Assembly: GCA_031424915.1 (NCBI GenBank)
Contig: JANPII010000059.1
Coordinates: 1-7,667, forward strand
Direction: 5' to 3'
DNA: 7,667 bases
From: JANPII01 sp031424915
GTDB lineage: Bacteria > Pseudomonadota > Alphaproteobacteria > Rickettsiales > Midichloriaceae
Shown: in pieces, positions 1 through 6,160 of the stretch
How positions within the stretch are numbered: the stretch's first letter is position 1
Layout of the letters: the number at the start of each line of letters is the position of its first letter
The notes under the pieces: model-generated
Database searches by the model: none
What the model was told of the DNA's origin: nothing
Seen by the model: the letters and a program-made list of their open reading frames with translations, nothing else
Program-made: the position numbers and the translations under genes

Positions 1-69
1 CATATACCCTAAAATTATCATTACATCGATGACAGCTAGTTTTCCAATACTTGCGCTTAAAATATCCAC
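1..69 (-). CDS. 5' end of an unidentified hydrophobic protein, cut by the window edge
   Basis: Reading leftward from a GTG at 69-67 there are 23 open codons to the window edge, beginning MDILSASIGKLAVIDVMIIL. The GTG is preceded by a purine-rich Shine-Dalgarno stretch (GAAGGA at 80-75, five bases before the GTG). The frame stays open only back to a TGA at 105-103, and no ATG lies between, so GTG is the best start. The peptide is mostly hydrophobic and could be the first membrane segment of an inner-membrane protein, but the family cannot be told from 23 residues. It is divergent from lpxC, with about 250 non-coding AT-rich bases between them. It could be a chance open frame; the ribosome-binding site is the main support. 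Confidence 0.4.
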   Translation of the reverse strand, partial: MDILSASIGKLAVIDVMIILGYM

Positions 70-261
70 CCCTTTCCTTCCGTATAAGGTTTTAAGATTT
101 ATTCAGTGTTATCATAAATTGAGCACAAATCAAGAAGAAAATTATGTTTATATATTAAAAATACGTTCTATATGTTAGTAGCTATTTGAGATATAAGCCA
201 AATCAAGACAAAGCTGCTTAGAACTATATTTATTTTTGGCATGCCTAGGCGCTATACTCCA

Positions 262-290
262 TTGAAAGATTCATAATTAGGCTGTATAAA
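262..290 (+). promoter_or_regulatory. sigma70-type promoter of lpxC
   Basis: The -35 box is TTGAAA (262-267) and the -10 box is TATAAA (285-290). Each matches the consensus at five of six positions, and the spacer is 17 bases. Transcription would start near 297, giving a leader of only about 25 bases before the lpxC ATG. No Shine-Dalgarno motif is visible in that leader. Confidence 0.6.
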
Positions 291-320
291 GATACGGCGA
301 AATAAATTTTTGGGCCAAAC

Positions 321-1175
321 ATGCAACAAACTTTAGCGCAAATAATTGAATTTAGAGGCATTGGGGTTCATAAAGGCAATGAAGTGCACATGCGGCTATG
401 CCCAGCTGCTGCAGGGCAAGGAATAATTTTCCGTCGCACAGATCTACCCCAAGACAATGAGATTGTTGCCTCTTACCAGCATGTGGTAGACACCAGAATG
501 TGCACTATACTGGCTAATCAAGCCGGTGCTAAAGTAGCAACAATCGAGCATTTAATGGCAGCATTATATGGATGCGGGGTCGACAATGCTATTGTTGAAG
601 TAGATGCCGATGAATTACCAATTCAAGATGGTAGCGCCATTGAATTTATGAGATTGATTGAAACAGTTGGCCTCAAAGAACAAGACATCCCGCGCCAAAC
701 ACTTAGAATTAATAAGAAAGTAGAAGTAGCAGGTGAAAATGGCGTCTTTATTTCCATAGAGCCCTATGAAGGTTTTATGGTGGACTACAGTATTGACTTT
801 ACACATCCGACAATTGGTATACAGCATTTTATATTTGATGAAAGTACAAGTAGTTTTGGTCAAACTATTGCGCAGGCTCGTACTTTTGGCTTCATGACAG
901 ATTTGGAAAAGCTACGTAGCATGGGGCTTGCACTTGGTGCCTCACTTGATAATGCCATAGGTATCGATGAATCGGGAGTTATGAATCAAGAAGGTTTGCG
1001 TTATGAGGATGAATTCGTACGCCACAAAATTTTAGACTGCATTGGAGATTTATATCTAACTGGTTTACGTATCAAGGGCTGCGTGCACGCTTCAAAGGCA
1101 GGTCACGGCATGCATAATAAACTTCTACATGCGTTATTTTCTGACAATAGTAATTATACCAAATCTAGGGAATAA
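321..1175 (+). CDS. lpxC: UDP-3-O-acyl-N-acetylglucosamine deacetylase LpxC
   Basis: LpxC is the cytoplasmic zinc hydrolase that removes the N-acetyl group from UDP-3-O-acyl-GlcNAc, the committed step of lipid A synthesis. The 284 residues cover both alpha/beta domains; the E. coli enzyme has 305. The N-terminal GIGVHKG (residues 13-19) matches the family's TGxGLHxG. Zinc ligands are visible as H77 in the IEHLMAAL block and H235 and D239 in VRHKILD. The likely general base is E76, and the second catalytic histidine is H262 in SKAGH. DELPIQDGSAIEF (97-109) is another family signature. The C-terminus is about 20 residues shorter than in E. coli but lies after all catalytic residues. There is no FabZ fusion. 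The ATG follows the promoter closely without a clear ribosome-binding site. The gene stands apart from the division cluster where lpxC sits in many proteobacteria, and converges on ychF. Confidence 0.97.
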   Translation: MQQTLAQIIEFRGIGVHKGNEVHMRLCPAAAGQGIIFRRTDLPQDNEIVASYQHVVDTRMCTILANQAGAKVATIEHLMAALYGCGVDNAIVEVDADELPIQDGSAIEFMRLIETVGLKEQDIPRQTLRINKKVEVAGENGVFISIEPYEGFMVDYSIDFTHPTIGIQHFIFDESTSSFGQTIAQARTFGFMTDLEKLRSMGLALGASLDNAIGIDESGVMNQEGLRYEDEFVRHKILDCIGDLYLTGLRIKGCVHASKAGHGMHNKLLHALFSDNSNYTKSRE

Positions 1176-1215
1176 GCTAAAACAGTACAAGGAACGACGC
1201 TGTAATCTTTTAGCT
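1175..1215. terminator. weak bidirectional stem between lpxC and ychF
   Basis: AGCTAAAA (1175-1182) and TTTTAGCT (1208-1215) form a perfect 8-bp inverted repeat between the converging ends of lpxC and ychF. CAG (1183-1185) can extend the stem against CTG (1200-1202) across a bulge. The stem is AT-rich and has no long T-run on either side, so it is only a plausible weak terminator or transcript-end structure. Confidence 0.25.
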
Positions 1216-1229
1216 GAGACTTGGTATAA

Positions 1230-2315
1230 CTACACGTTAAACCTAAAGTGTATAACATCACCATCACGCACAGCATACTCCTTGCCCTCGGAACGTAGGC
1301 GCCCTACTTCCCGGGCTCCTGCTTCACCACGGAGTGTTATATAATCTTCATAACCAATAGTTTCGGCCCGAATAAATCCACGCTCGAAGTCAGTATGAAT
1401 AACACCTGCAGCTTGAGGGGCAAGTGTACCTTTATTGATAGTCCAGGCACGCGCTTCCTTCGGACCTATGGTAAAGAAGGTGATTAATCCTAAAGCATCG
1501 TATCCTGCTTGGATTAATTGATCTAGGCCTGTTTGTTCTAAGCCCATCGTTGCCAAAAATTCTTGCCGTTCTGCAGCATCCTCAAGCATGGATATCTCCG
1601 CTTCAATTTTAGCAGAAATCACGATAGTTTTGGCACCACGTTTAGCGGCATACTCCGCTACTTGCTTGCTATATGCATTGCCTTCTTTAGCATCATTTTC
1701 TGCAACATTGCATACGTAAAGTACAGGTTTACTAGTCAGCAGCTGCATCCGAGAAAGAGTACGAGCATCAATTCCACTAACAGAGACTGCAGGTTTGCCA
1801 TCTGCTAATACCCCCATCAAACTCTTAGCAAGTGCCAGCTCCGCAGCTGCCTCCTTATCATTACGTGCTTTTTTTTCCAAGCTTGGCAAGCGCTTCTCAA
1901 GACTTTCTAAGTCTGCTAATAGCAGCTCTGTTTCAATAATTTCAGCGTCTCGCAAAGGATTAACGCTTCCTTCTACATGGCTTACATCCGAATCCTCAAA
2001 GCAACGAAGCACATAAACAATGGCATCAACTTCACGAATATGGCCCAAGAATTGATTACCCAAGCCTTCACCTTTACTAGCGCCCTTTACAAGCCCCGCA
2101 ATGTCTACAAACTCTATTTGCGTAGGAATGATTTTGGCAGAACCAGCAATATCTGCAAGCTTATGTAGCCTAGGATCTGGCACACCAACCTTGCCTACAT
2201 TAGGTTCAATAGTACAGAAAGGATAATTAGCAGCTTCTGCCGCCATAGTACTTGTTAGCGCATTAAATAAAGTGGACTTCCCTACATTCGGCAGCCCTAC
2301 AATCCCACATTTCAT
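1230..2315 (-). CDS. ychF: redox-regulated ATPase / Obg-family P-loop NTPase YchF
   Basis: YchF (Ola1 family) is a cytoplasmic ribosome-associated P-loop NTPase that prefers ATP, linked to translation and stress responses. The 361 residues match the usual length (363 in E. coli). The P-loop GLPNVGKST is at residues 7-15 and the switch II DIAG at 71-74. It is followed by leucine (L75) where classical GTPases carry a catalytic glutamine, as expected for this hydrophobic-substituted group. The guanine-specificity NKxD motif is replaced by NVAE (203-206), in keeping with ATP use. A helical insert occupies about 125-195 and a TGS domain about 278-361. GAGG at 2323-2320, four bases before the ATG, supports the start. 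It lies 125 bases downstream of the LOG gene on the same strand and may be co-transcribed with it; no convincing promoter was seen in the gap. Confidence 0.97.
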   Translation of the reverse strand: MKCGIVGLPNVGKSTLFNALTSTMAAEAANYPFCTIEPNVGKVGVPDPRLHKLADIAGSAKIIPTQIEFVDIAGLVKGASKGEGLGNQFLGHIREVDAIVYVLRCFEDSDVSHVEGSVNPLRDAEIIETELLLADLESLEKRLPSLEKKARNDKEAAAELALAKSLMGVLADGKPAVSVSGIDARTLSRMQLLTSKPVLYVCNVAENDAKEGNAYSKQVAEYAAKRGAKTIVISAKIEAEISMLEDAAERQEFLATMGLEQTGLDQLIQAGYDALGLITFFTIGPKEARAWTINKGTLAPQAAGVIHTDFERGFIRAETIGYEDYITLRGEAGAREVGRLRSEGKEYAVRDGDVIHFRFNV

Positions 2316-2440
2316 GATACCTCACAATTTTATTAATAGCAGGAACTGTACCATATATCTTAAAGCTTTGCACTCCAAAAAGATTTCTATAGCTTCTTCC
2401 TAAAAGAACCTGCAAAGAGGACGCACCAAGCATTCCAAAA

Positions 2441-3019
2441 CTACTCTCCCTTGCTTGACACCTCCACTATTTTACGTATCTTTTGCATTGCTTCTTCTAA
2501 TGTGTGAACCACTGTGTAGCCTTGATTAGCATGAGGCGCGGCAAATTTATTTCCTATAATATGGTCGCATAAATTTAATAACGGATCCCAATAATTATTA
2601 TAATTTAGAATAATGATAGGCTTACTCAGCTGATTTAAAATGTGCAAAGTTAAAACTTCAAAAAATTCATCCAAAGTTCCAAATCCACCAGGCAAAATCA
2701 AGAAGATATCTGAATACTCAATCAACATGTCTTTGCGACGTGACATACTATCAACTAATATAGTGTTGTCTAATTCATTATTAAGATGCTCATATTCTTC
2801 CATAAACACAGGGAAAATACCAGTCACTTTAGCTCCTGCTTTATGGGCTGAATGTGAAACAATGCCCATTAATCCTGAGTCTCCTCCCCCATATATCACA
2901 TCGAAATCTTCTCGCCCCAGCTGAGTGCCACACTCTTGAGCTAAATCTTTATAAAACTGCTCTACTTTATTGCTTGCACCACAAAAGACACAAACGCGCC
3001 GGCCTATTTTAGAACTCAT
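2441..3019 (-). CDS. LOG-family (TIGR00730-type) Rossmann-fold phosphoribohydrolase
   Basis: This 192-residue protein has the full LOG (cytokinin-activating enzyme) signature. It shows GGGDSGLMG at 44-52, the nucleotide-contacting SMSRRKDML at 91-99 (R95, K96), and PGGFGTLDE at 110-118 with the catalytic-site glutamate E118. Family members release a base from a nucleoside 5'-monophosphate, giving ribose 5-phosphate. In plants and some bacteria the substrate is a cytokinin ribotide; in most bacteria the natural substrate is unproven and nucleotide salvage is likely. Some relatives were formerly labelled lysine decarboxylase, which the motifs do not support. I chose the ATG at 3019 over the in-frame ATG at 3055, because AGAGG (3033-3029) sits nine bases before it and family proteins start close to the first strand (RVCVFCGAS). 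It is divergent from psd. Confidence 0.92.
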   Translation of the reverse strand: MSSKIGRRVCVFCGASNKVEQFYKDLAQECGTQLGREDFDVIYGGGDSGLMGIVSHSAHKAGAKVTGIFPVFMEEYEHLNNELDNTILVDSMSRRKDMLIEYSDIFLILPGGFGTLDEFFEVLTLHILNQLSKPIIILNYNNYWDPLLNLCDHIIGNKFAAPHANQGYTVVHTLEEAMQKIRKIVEVSSKGE

Positions 3020-3028
3020 AATATATTG

Positions 3029-3033
3029 CCTCT
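3029..3033 (-). promoter_or_regulatory. ribosome-binding site deciding the LOG-gene start
   Basis: On the minus strand AGAGG lies nine bases before the ATG at 3019. The alternative ATG at 3055 would add 12 residues with no family counterpart. Confidence 0.6.
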
Positions 3034-3054
3034 TTAATACTTGACTACTTGGCA

Positions 3055-3082
3055 TTGCCTTCTATGCAAGATTTGTTATACT
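3055..3082 (+). promoter_or_regulatory. possible extended -10 promoter of psd-pssA
   Basis: The -35-like TTGCCT (3055-3060) and TATACT (3077-3082) are 16 bases apart. A TG at 3074-3075 makes the -10 an extended type (TGTTATACT). Transcription would start near 3089 and leave a leader of about 140 bases before psd. The -35 match is only four of six. Confidence 0.4.
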
Positions 3083-3228
3083 GATTTAGCCCTACCGCAT
3101 CCTTTTGCACTTTGGGCACATATAACAGTTTCTATATGCGTTAGCAAGCCTAATGTCTAATCGACTACGGTTCTCTAATACAGCACATAGGCTGAACATC
3201 TTTTTAGTATATTACAGGAGAGTCTTCG

Positions 3229-3921
3229 ATGGAAGGTATTCGTGATTTTATTCCCAACATTCACAAAGAAGGGTATTTTTTTATAGCCTTATTTTTTCTA
3301 GCAACTTGCTTTTTCTTTTTCATCTCTACTAAGCTAGGTTATATAGGCTTGCTACTAACTATATGCTGCGTACTATTTTTCCGTGATCCAGAGCGAGTTA
3401 CCCCTTTAGGGGATGATTTAGTAGTCAGCCCTGCTGATGGCATTATCACCAATATTGCCAAGGTAGATGCTCCCAAAGAGCTAGGTATGACTATAGATAC
3501 TAAAGTAACCAGAGTTAGCATTTTCTTAAGCGTTCTTGACGTGCATGTTAACCGTATTCCAATCACAGGCGTGGTCAAAAAACTACATTACCATCCTGGT
3601 CAGTTTATTAATGCCTCTTTAGACAAAGCTAGTGAGCATAATGAACGGCAACTTGTGTTGCTAGAGAATGCAACTGGTACACAGGTAGGAGTTGTGCAGA
3701 TTGCCGGATTAATCGCACGACGTATTATTTGCAACCTATATGTAGCTGAAGAGGTAAAAGCCGGAGAACGCTTTGGCATTATTCGCTTTGGTAGCCGAGT
3801 AGATCTATATCTGCCCGAGTCTTTTGCAGTGCAGGTTTTAAAGGGACAATATATGATAGGTGGAGAGACAGTGATTGCCAAACTAATTAAAGCTAAAAAA
3901 GCCCAGAAAAAGGAGAAATAA
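3229..3921 (+). CDS. psd: phosphatidylserine decarboxylase proenzyme, short form
   Basis: Psd is a membrane-bound pyruvoyl enzyme that decarboxylates phosphatidylserine to phosphatidylethanolamine. At 230 residues this is the short alphaproteobacterial/archaeal-like type, not the roughly 320-residue E. coli type. Two hydrophobic segments (about 17-33 and 36-52) anchor the N-terminus. Next come FFRDPER (50-56), SPADG (68-72) with D70, and LDVHVNRIP (103-111) with H106. The self-cleavage site is FGSR at 187-190. Cutting between G188 and S189 would turn S189 into the pyruvoyl group and leave an alpha chain of about 42 residues. D70, H106 and S189 fit the self-processing triad. AGGAG (3216-3220) lies eight bases before the ATG. 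The C-terminus is lysine-rich. One base separates its stop from pssA, the next enzyme upstream in the pathway. Confidence 0.96.
   Translation: MEGIRDFIPNIHKEGYFFIALFFLATCFFFFISTKLGYIGLLLTICCVLFFRDPERVTPLGDDLVVSPADGIITNIAKVDAPKELGMTIDTKVTRVSIFLSVLDVHVNRIPITGVVKKLHYHPGQFINASLDKASEHNERQLVLLENATGTQVGVVQIAGLIARRIICNLYVAEEVKAGERFGIIRFGSRVDLYLPESFAVQVLKGQYMIGGETVIAKLIKAKKAQKKEK
3910..3915 (+). promoter_or_regulatory. pssA ribosome-binding site inside the end of psd
   Basis: AAGGAG lies within the last codons of psd, seven bases before the pssA ATG at 3923. It is a near-consensus Shine-Dalgarno site and implies translational linkage of the two genes. Confidence 0.8.
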
Positions 3922-3922
3922 T

Positions 3923-4672
3923 ATGGAGATACGCTCAGTACCTTTATATAAACTTATTCCTAATCTGATTACTATTTTAGCACTGTGTTTAGGAATTAGT
4001 GCCGTTCGATATGCTCTGGATGATAAATTTACTATAGCCGCTGGCCTTATCTTAATTGCTGCTGTTATGGATAGCGTGGATGGTCGTATGGCCAGGCTGC
4101 TAAACTGCTCTAGCGACTTTGGAGCACATCTTGATTCACTATGCGATATTGTAAGCTTTGGTGTAGCTCCTGCTTTGGTAGCATATCTATGGTCCTTGTA
4201 TGCAATACCCTATAAAGGAGTAGGATGGACTGTAGTATTGTTCTATATAGCATGCAATGCCCTACGTTTAGCCCGCTTTAATACAGAACTATCTAGCCCT
4301 GAGTCAGTAGAACGCGGTAAACAATTTTTTATTGGGGTACCAGTACCTGCAGCAGCAGGACTTAGCTTATTGCCTATGATACTGGGCTTTGAAATTACGG
4401 ACTACCATTTTTCCAGCTGGCTTATTGCCGGCTACTTAATTGCGCTAGGACTATTAATGGTTAGTCGTGTACCTACCTTCTCAGGGAAAAAAGCCGAGAT
4501 TCAAGGGGAATATGTTCCCTTTCTATTAGTTGGCTGCTGCTTACTAATTACTGGTATGATTTTGGAACCATGGCTAGTAATTCCATGGCTTGGTATATCA
4601 TATCTTTGTTCTATACCGGTAAGTGCTATGCTTTATCATCGTCACCTTAATGCCGAGCCACCGCTTCAGTAA
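3923..4672 (+). CDS. pssA: CDP-diacylglycerol-serine O-phosphatidyltransferase
   Basis: PssA transfers the phosphatidyl group of CDP-diacylglycerol to L-serine, making the substrate of the adjacent Psd. This 249-residue protein is the integral-membrane CDP-alcohol phosphatidyltransferase type (type II), unlike the peripheral E. coli enzyme. The metal-binding signature is complete: D50, D53-G54, A57-R58, G67, D71 and D75. FIGVPVPAAAG (136-146) and VPTFSGKK (183-190) are also typical of PssA and favour it over PgsA. Hydrophobic segments run through most of the chain, with about 6-8 membrane passes. It forms a two-gene operon with psd. Its last 26 bases are antisense to the end of the converging cinA, so the two transcripts must overlap. 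Confidence 0.96.
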   Translation: MEIRSVPLYKLIPNLITILALCLGISAVRYALDDKFTIAAGLILIAAVMDSVDGRMARLLNCSSDFGAHLDSLCDIVSFGVAPALVAYLWSLYAIPYKGVGWTVVLFYIACNALRLARFNTELSSPESVERGKQFFIGVPVPAAAGLSLLPMILGFEITDYHFSSWLIAGYLIALGLLMVSRVPTFSGKKAEIQGEYVPFLLVGCCLLITGMILEPWLVIPWLGISYLCSIPVSAMLYHRHLNAEPPLQ

Positions 4673-5141
4673 GGCTAGTAAGAGCAATTTGCACAGCTTG
4701 TTGGCGTACTTCTTCGCGCGTACCTTCAAGATTATAAACCACGGATTTTTCTGAAGCTTTACTGGCAAGTGCAATAAATACCGTACCTACTGGCAAGTGC
4801 AGGGTACCGCCTTTCGGGCCGGCTATACCAGTAACACCAATAGCATAATCTGCGCCTGCGAGTTTTAAAATGTTTTTGGCCATCGCTTCTGCTACTGAGT
4901 AACTTACTGCCCCATGAGTATGAATAAACCGCATGGGGATACCCAACATATCAGCCTTTGCTTTCTCACTATAGGTAACCACACCATAGCCGAATACTTC
5001 AGAACTACCAGAGATGCTAGTAATATAAGCTGCAATCAGCCCCCCAGTGCATGATTCAGCAGTGGCTATTTTCAAGCCTTTAGCAGAGGACTGGTCTACT
5101 AAATTTTGCGCAGCGTTCAATAACTTAGGTAATAGTAGCAT
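4647..5141 (-). CDS. pncC: CinA C-terminal domain protein, nicotinamide-nucleotide amidase (PncC-type)
   Basis: The 164 residues are a stand-alone CinA C-terminal domain, the same size as E. coli PncC (YgaD, 165). Such proteins deamidate nicotinamide mononucleotide to nicotinate mononucleotide in the pyridine nucleotide cycle. Family blocks are intact: TAESCTGGLIA (27-37) with the presumed catalytic serine S30, GVVTYSEKAK (53-62), GVTGIAGP (102-109), LPVGTVFIAL (116-125), and the C-terminal EEVRQQAV (143-150). No molybdopterin-binding N-terminal CinA domain is present. I chose the ATG at 5141. The longer in-frame start at 5198 would add 19 hydrophobic residues that are only pgpA read in another frame. 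The start lies within pgpA (17-base overlap) without its own clear ribosome-binding site, which suggests translational coupling. Confidence 0.92.
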   Translation of the reverse strand: MLLLPKLLNAAQNLVDQSSAKGLKIATAESCTGGLIAAYITSISGSSEVFGYGVVTYSEKAKADMLGIPMRFIHTHGAVSYSVAEAMAKNILKLAGADYAIGVTGIAGPKGGTLHLPVGTVFIALASKASEKSVVYNLEGTREEVRQQAVQIALTSLTEAVARH

Positions 5142-5721
5142 GTATAAGACAAAATATATAAATGGTAACACCAGCAAACAACGCTGCAATAACATCATCC
5201 AACATTACTGCAAAGGCACTTTTATAATTACGATCAATATATCCCAAAATTAGCGGTTTAGTAATATCAAAATATCTAAAGGCAAGAAAAGAGATTAGGA
5301 AGACAAAAGTGTGCTGCGAAATGTTAAGAACTTCAAGTAGATGGGATTCGACATTATTAAGCCAACCAAAGCAAAGTGCGCAAGTAAGTAGCTGCCCTAC
5401 CACCTCATCTATTACAACACTTTGATGGTCAAACAGCATGGTATCACGGTGGAAACGAGCCGCAGCCCACCACCCTACTACAAATAATAGCCCAGCCATA
5501 ATGTATAGGAAATTAACGATTTCTGGTACTTCTGCTGCTCGATTAATAGCAAGATAAAATATAGGATAGGCTCCAAGCGATCCCAAAGTCCCAGGAGCAA
5601 TCGGGCTTAGGCCTAGAAAGAACCATGTAGCTATCAAATTATGCAGATTAAAACTAAGTTTAATCGGCACACGCTTAGCATGCACAACATTACTCAGGTT
5701 ATTATTACGAAAATGCCTCAT
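5125..5721 (-). CDS. pgpA: phosphatidylglycerophosphatase A
   Basis: PgpA removes the phosphate from phosphatidylglycerophosphate to give phosphatidylglycerol, at the inner membrane. The 198-residue protein shows LGLSPIAPGTLGSLGAYP (36-53), the VVIDEVVGQ block (102-110) with D105-E106, FRYFDITKP (148-156) with R149 and D152, and MLDDVIAALFAGV (173-185) with D175-D176. These are the usual acidic, metal-binding PgpA motifs. Hydrophobic segments lie near 70-87, 110-120, 136-148 and 178-194. The N-terminus carries about 25 residues more than short PgpA proteins. The ATG at 5721 has only weak purine-rich sequence before it, and no better internal start is seen. It is the first gene of a two-gene unit with cinA. 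Confidence 0.95.
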   Translation of the reverse strand: MRHFRNNNLSNVVHAKRVPIKLSFNLHNLIATWFFLGLSPIAPGTLGSLGAYPIFYLAINRAAEVPEIVNFLYIMAGLLFVVGWWAAARFHRDTMLFDHQSVVIDEVVGQLLTCALCFGWLNNVESHLLEVLNISQHTFVFLISFLAFRYFDITKPLILGYIDRNYKSAFAVMLDDVIAALFAGVTIYIFCLIHATIT

Positions 5722-5791
5722 GTCTTATCTTCTTTAATCTACCGTGTTGAAGATAAATAGTTACCTAAGTTAATACTACTATCTTGCCTCT

Positions 5792-5819
5792 ATTATACGT
5801 ACGTATTTTTTATAGTCAA
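5792..5819 (-). promoter_or_regulatory. sigma70-type promoter of pgpA-cinA
   Basis: Read on the minus strand, TTGACT (5819-5814, five of six) and a perfect TATAAT (5797-5792) are 16 bases apart. Transcription would start near 5785, about 64 bases before the pgpA ATG. The spacer and -10 carry a 12-base perfect palindrome, ATACGTACGTAT (5795-5806). Confidence 0.6.
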
Positions 5820-5965
5820 TTTTCCATACACACGCCTTGGACTAAGGCCAAAACCTCATGCACTTTAAGTTTTTGCCCTCGCCTCACAAGTAAGATGAAT
5901 ACTTCAACAGCATTGTTACCAATACTAAAAAGGCCAGGTACCACTCGTGGGGGCTGAACACTATC
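5816..5965 (-). pseudogene. possible small ORF or gene remnant, not identified
   Basis: On the minus strand 49 codons are open between TGA stops. From a GTG at 5944 they give a 42-residue peptide that begins VVPGLFSIGNNAVEVFILLV and ends VQGVCMEN. The stop codon falls inside the -35 box of the pgpA promoter. The GTG has no ribosome-binding site, and the reading frame just upstream is closed. The peptide composition looks protein-like and local GC is higher than in the flanks, so it may be the decayed tail of a lost gene. An open run of this length is also possible by chance. I do not recognise a family. Confidence 0.2.
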
Positions 5966-6085
5966 TCAAAATGCTAGTATTTTCTAAAATTACTAAGATA
6001 CGCACTAATAAAGCACAGTAAATGCACCTCAACGCATCGCATCCTTAATATTTTAAAATTTTTTGTAATATATTGAAGTTTACAC

Positions 6086-6114
6086 TTGCAAACTACGCCC
6101 TAAAGCTATATAAT
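6086..6114 (+). promoter_or_regulatory. sigma70-type promoter of the membrane-protein/ybeY unit
   Basis: TTGCAA (6086-6091) and a perfect TATAAT (6109-6114) are separated by an ideal 17 bases. Transcription would start near 6121, giving a leader of about 40 AT-rich bases that ends in AGGGGA (6148-6153), seven bases before the ATG. Confidence 0.65.
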
Positions 6115-6160
6115 AGACATTAATTATTTAGAAAAAAGATTTTAATCAGGGGACATACAT

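Larger units (their letters stand above)
5722..6160. other. 439-base intergenic region between pgpA and the membrane-protein gene
   Basis: This gap holds the pgpA promoter (5792-5819, -), a short open frame that may be a gene remnant (5816-5965, -), and the promoter of the next gene (6086-6114, +). The middle part, about 5830-5960, is near 46% GC. The flanks are clearly more AT-rich, with runs such as AATATTTTAAAATTTTTT near 6047-6064. I see no tRNA, no 4.5S-type motif and no clear terminator. Confidence 0.6.

Noticed and set aside
615..863. 82-codon minus-strand ORF inside lpxC
   Set aside because: It is antisense to intact lpxC catalytic regions, has no family motif, and its composition looks like reversed coding sequence.
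1129..1344. 71-codon plus-strand ORF spanning the lpxC end and the ychF C-terminus
   Set aside because: It is made of lpxC read in another frame followed by antisense of the ychF TGS domain, with no ribosome-binding site.
2366..2417. CTTTGCA/TGCAAAG inverted repeat between the LOG gene and ychF
   Set aside because: The seven-base arms are 38 bases apart with no T-run and no supporting structure, so they are probably coincidental.
5142..5198. Longer CinA start that would add an N-terminal hydrophobic segment
   Set aside because: The extra 19 residues lie wholly within pgpA in another frame, and stand-alone CinA-C proteins are about 165 residues, matching the ATG at 5141.
5830..5960. Structured RNA such as 4.5S or 6S RNA in the pgpA upstream gap
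   Set aside because: A GGGGGCT-like start and GGTACC drew attention, but the conserved SRP apical motif is absent and no long closing stem could be formed.
6050..6059. ATTTTAAAAT palindrome upstream of the membrane-protein promoter
   Set aside because: It lies in a long A/T run where such dyads are expected by chance.
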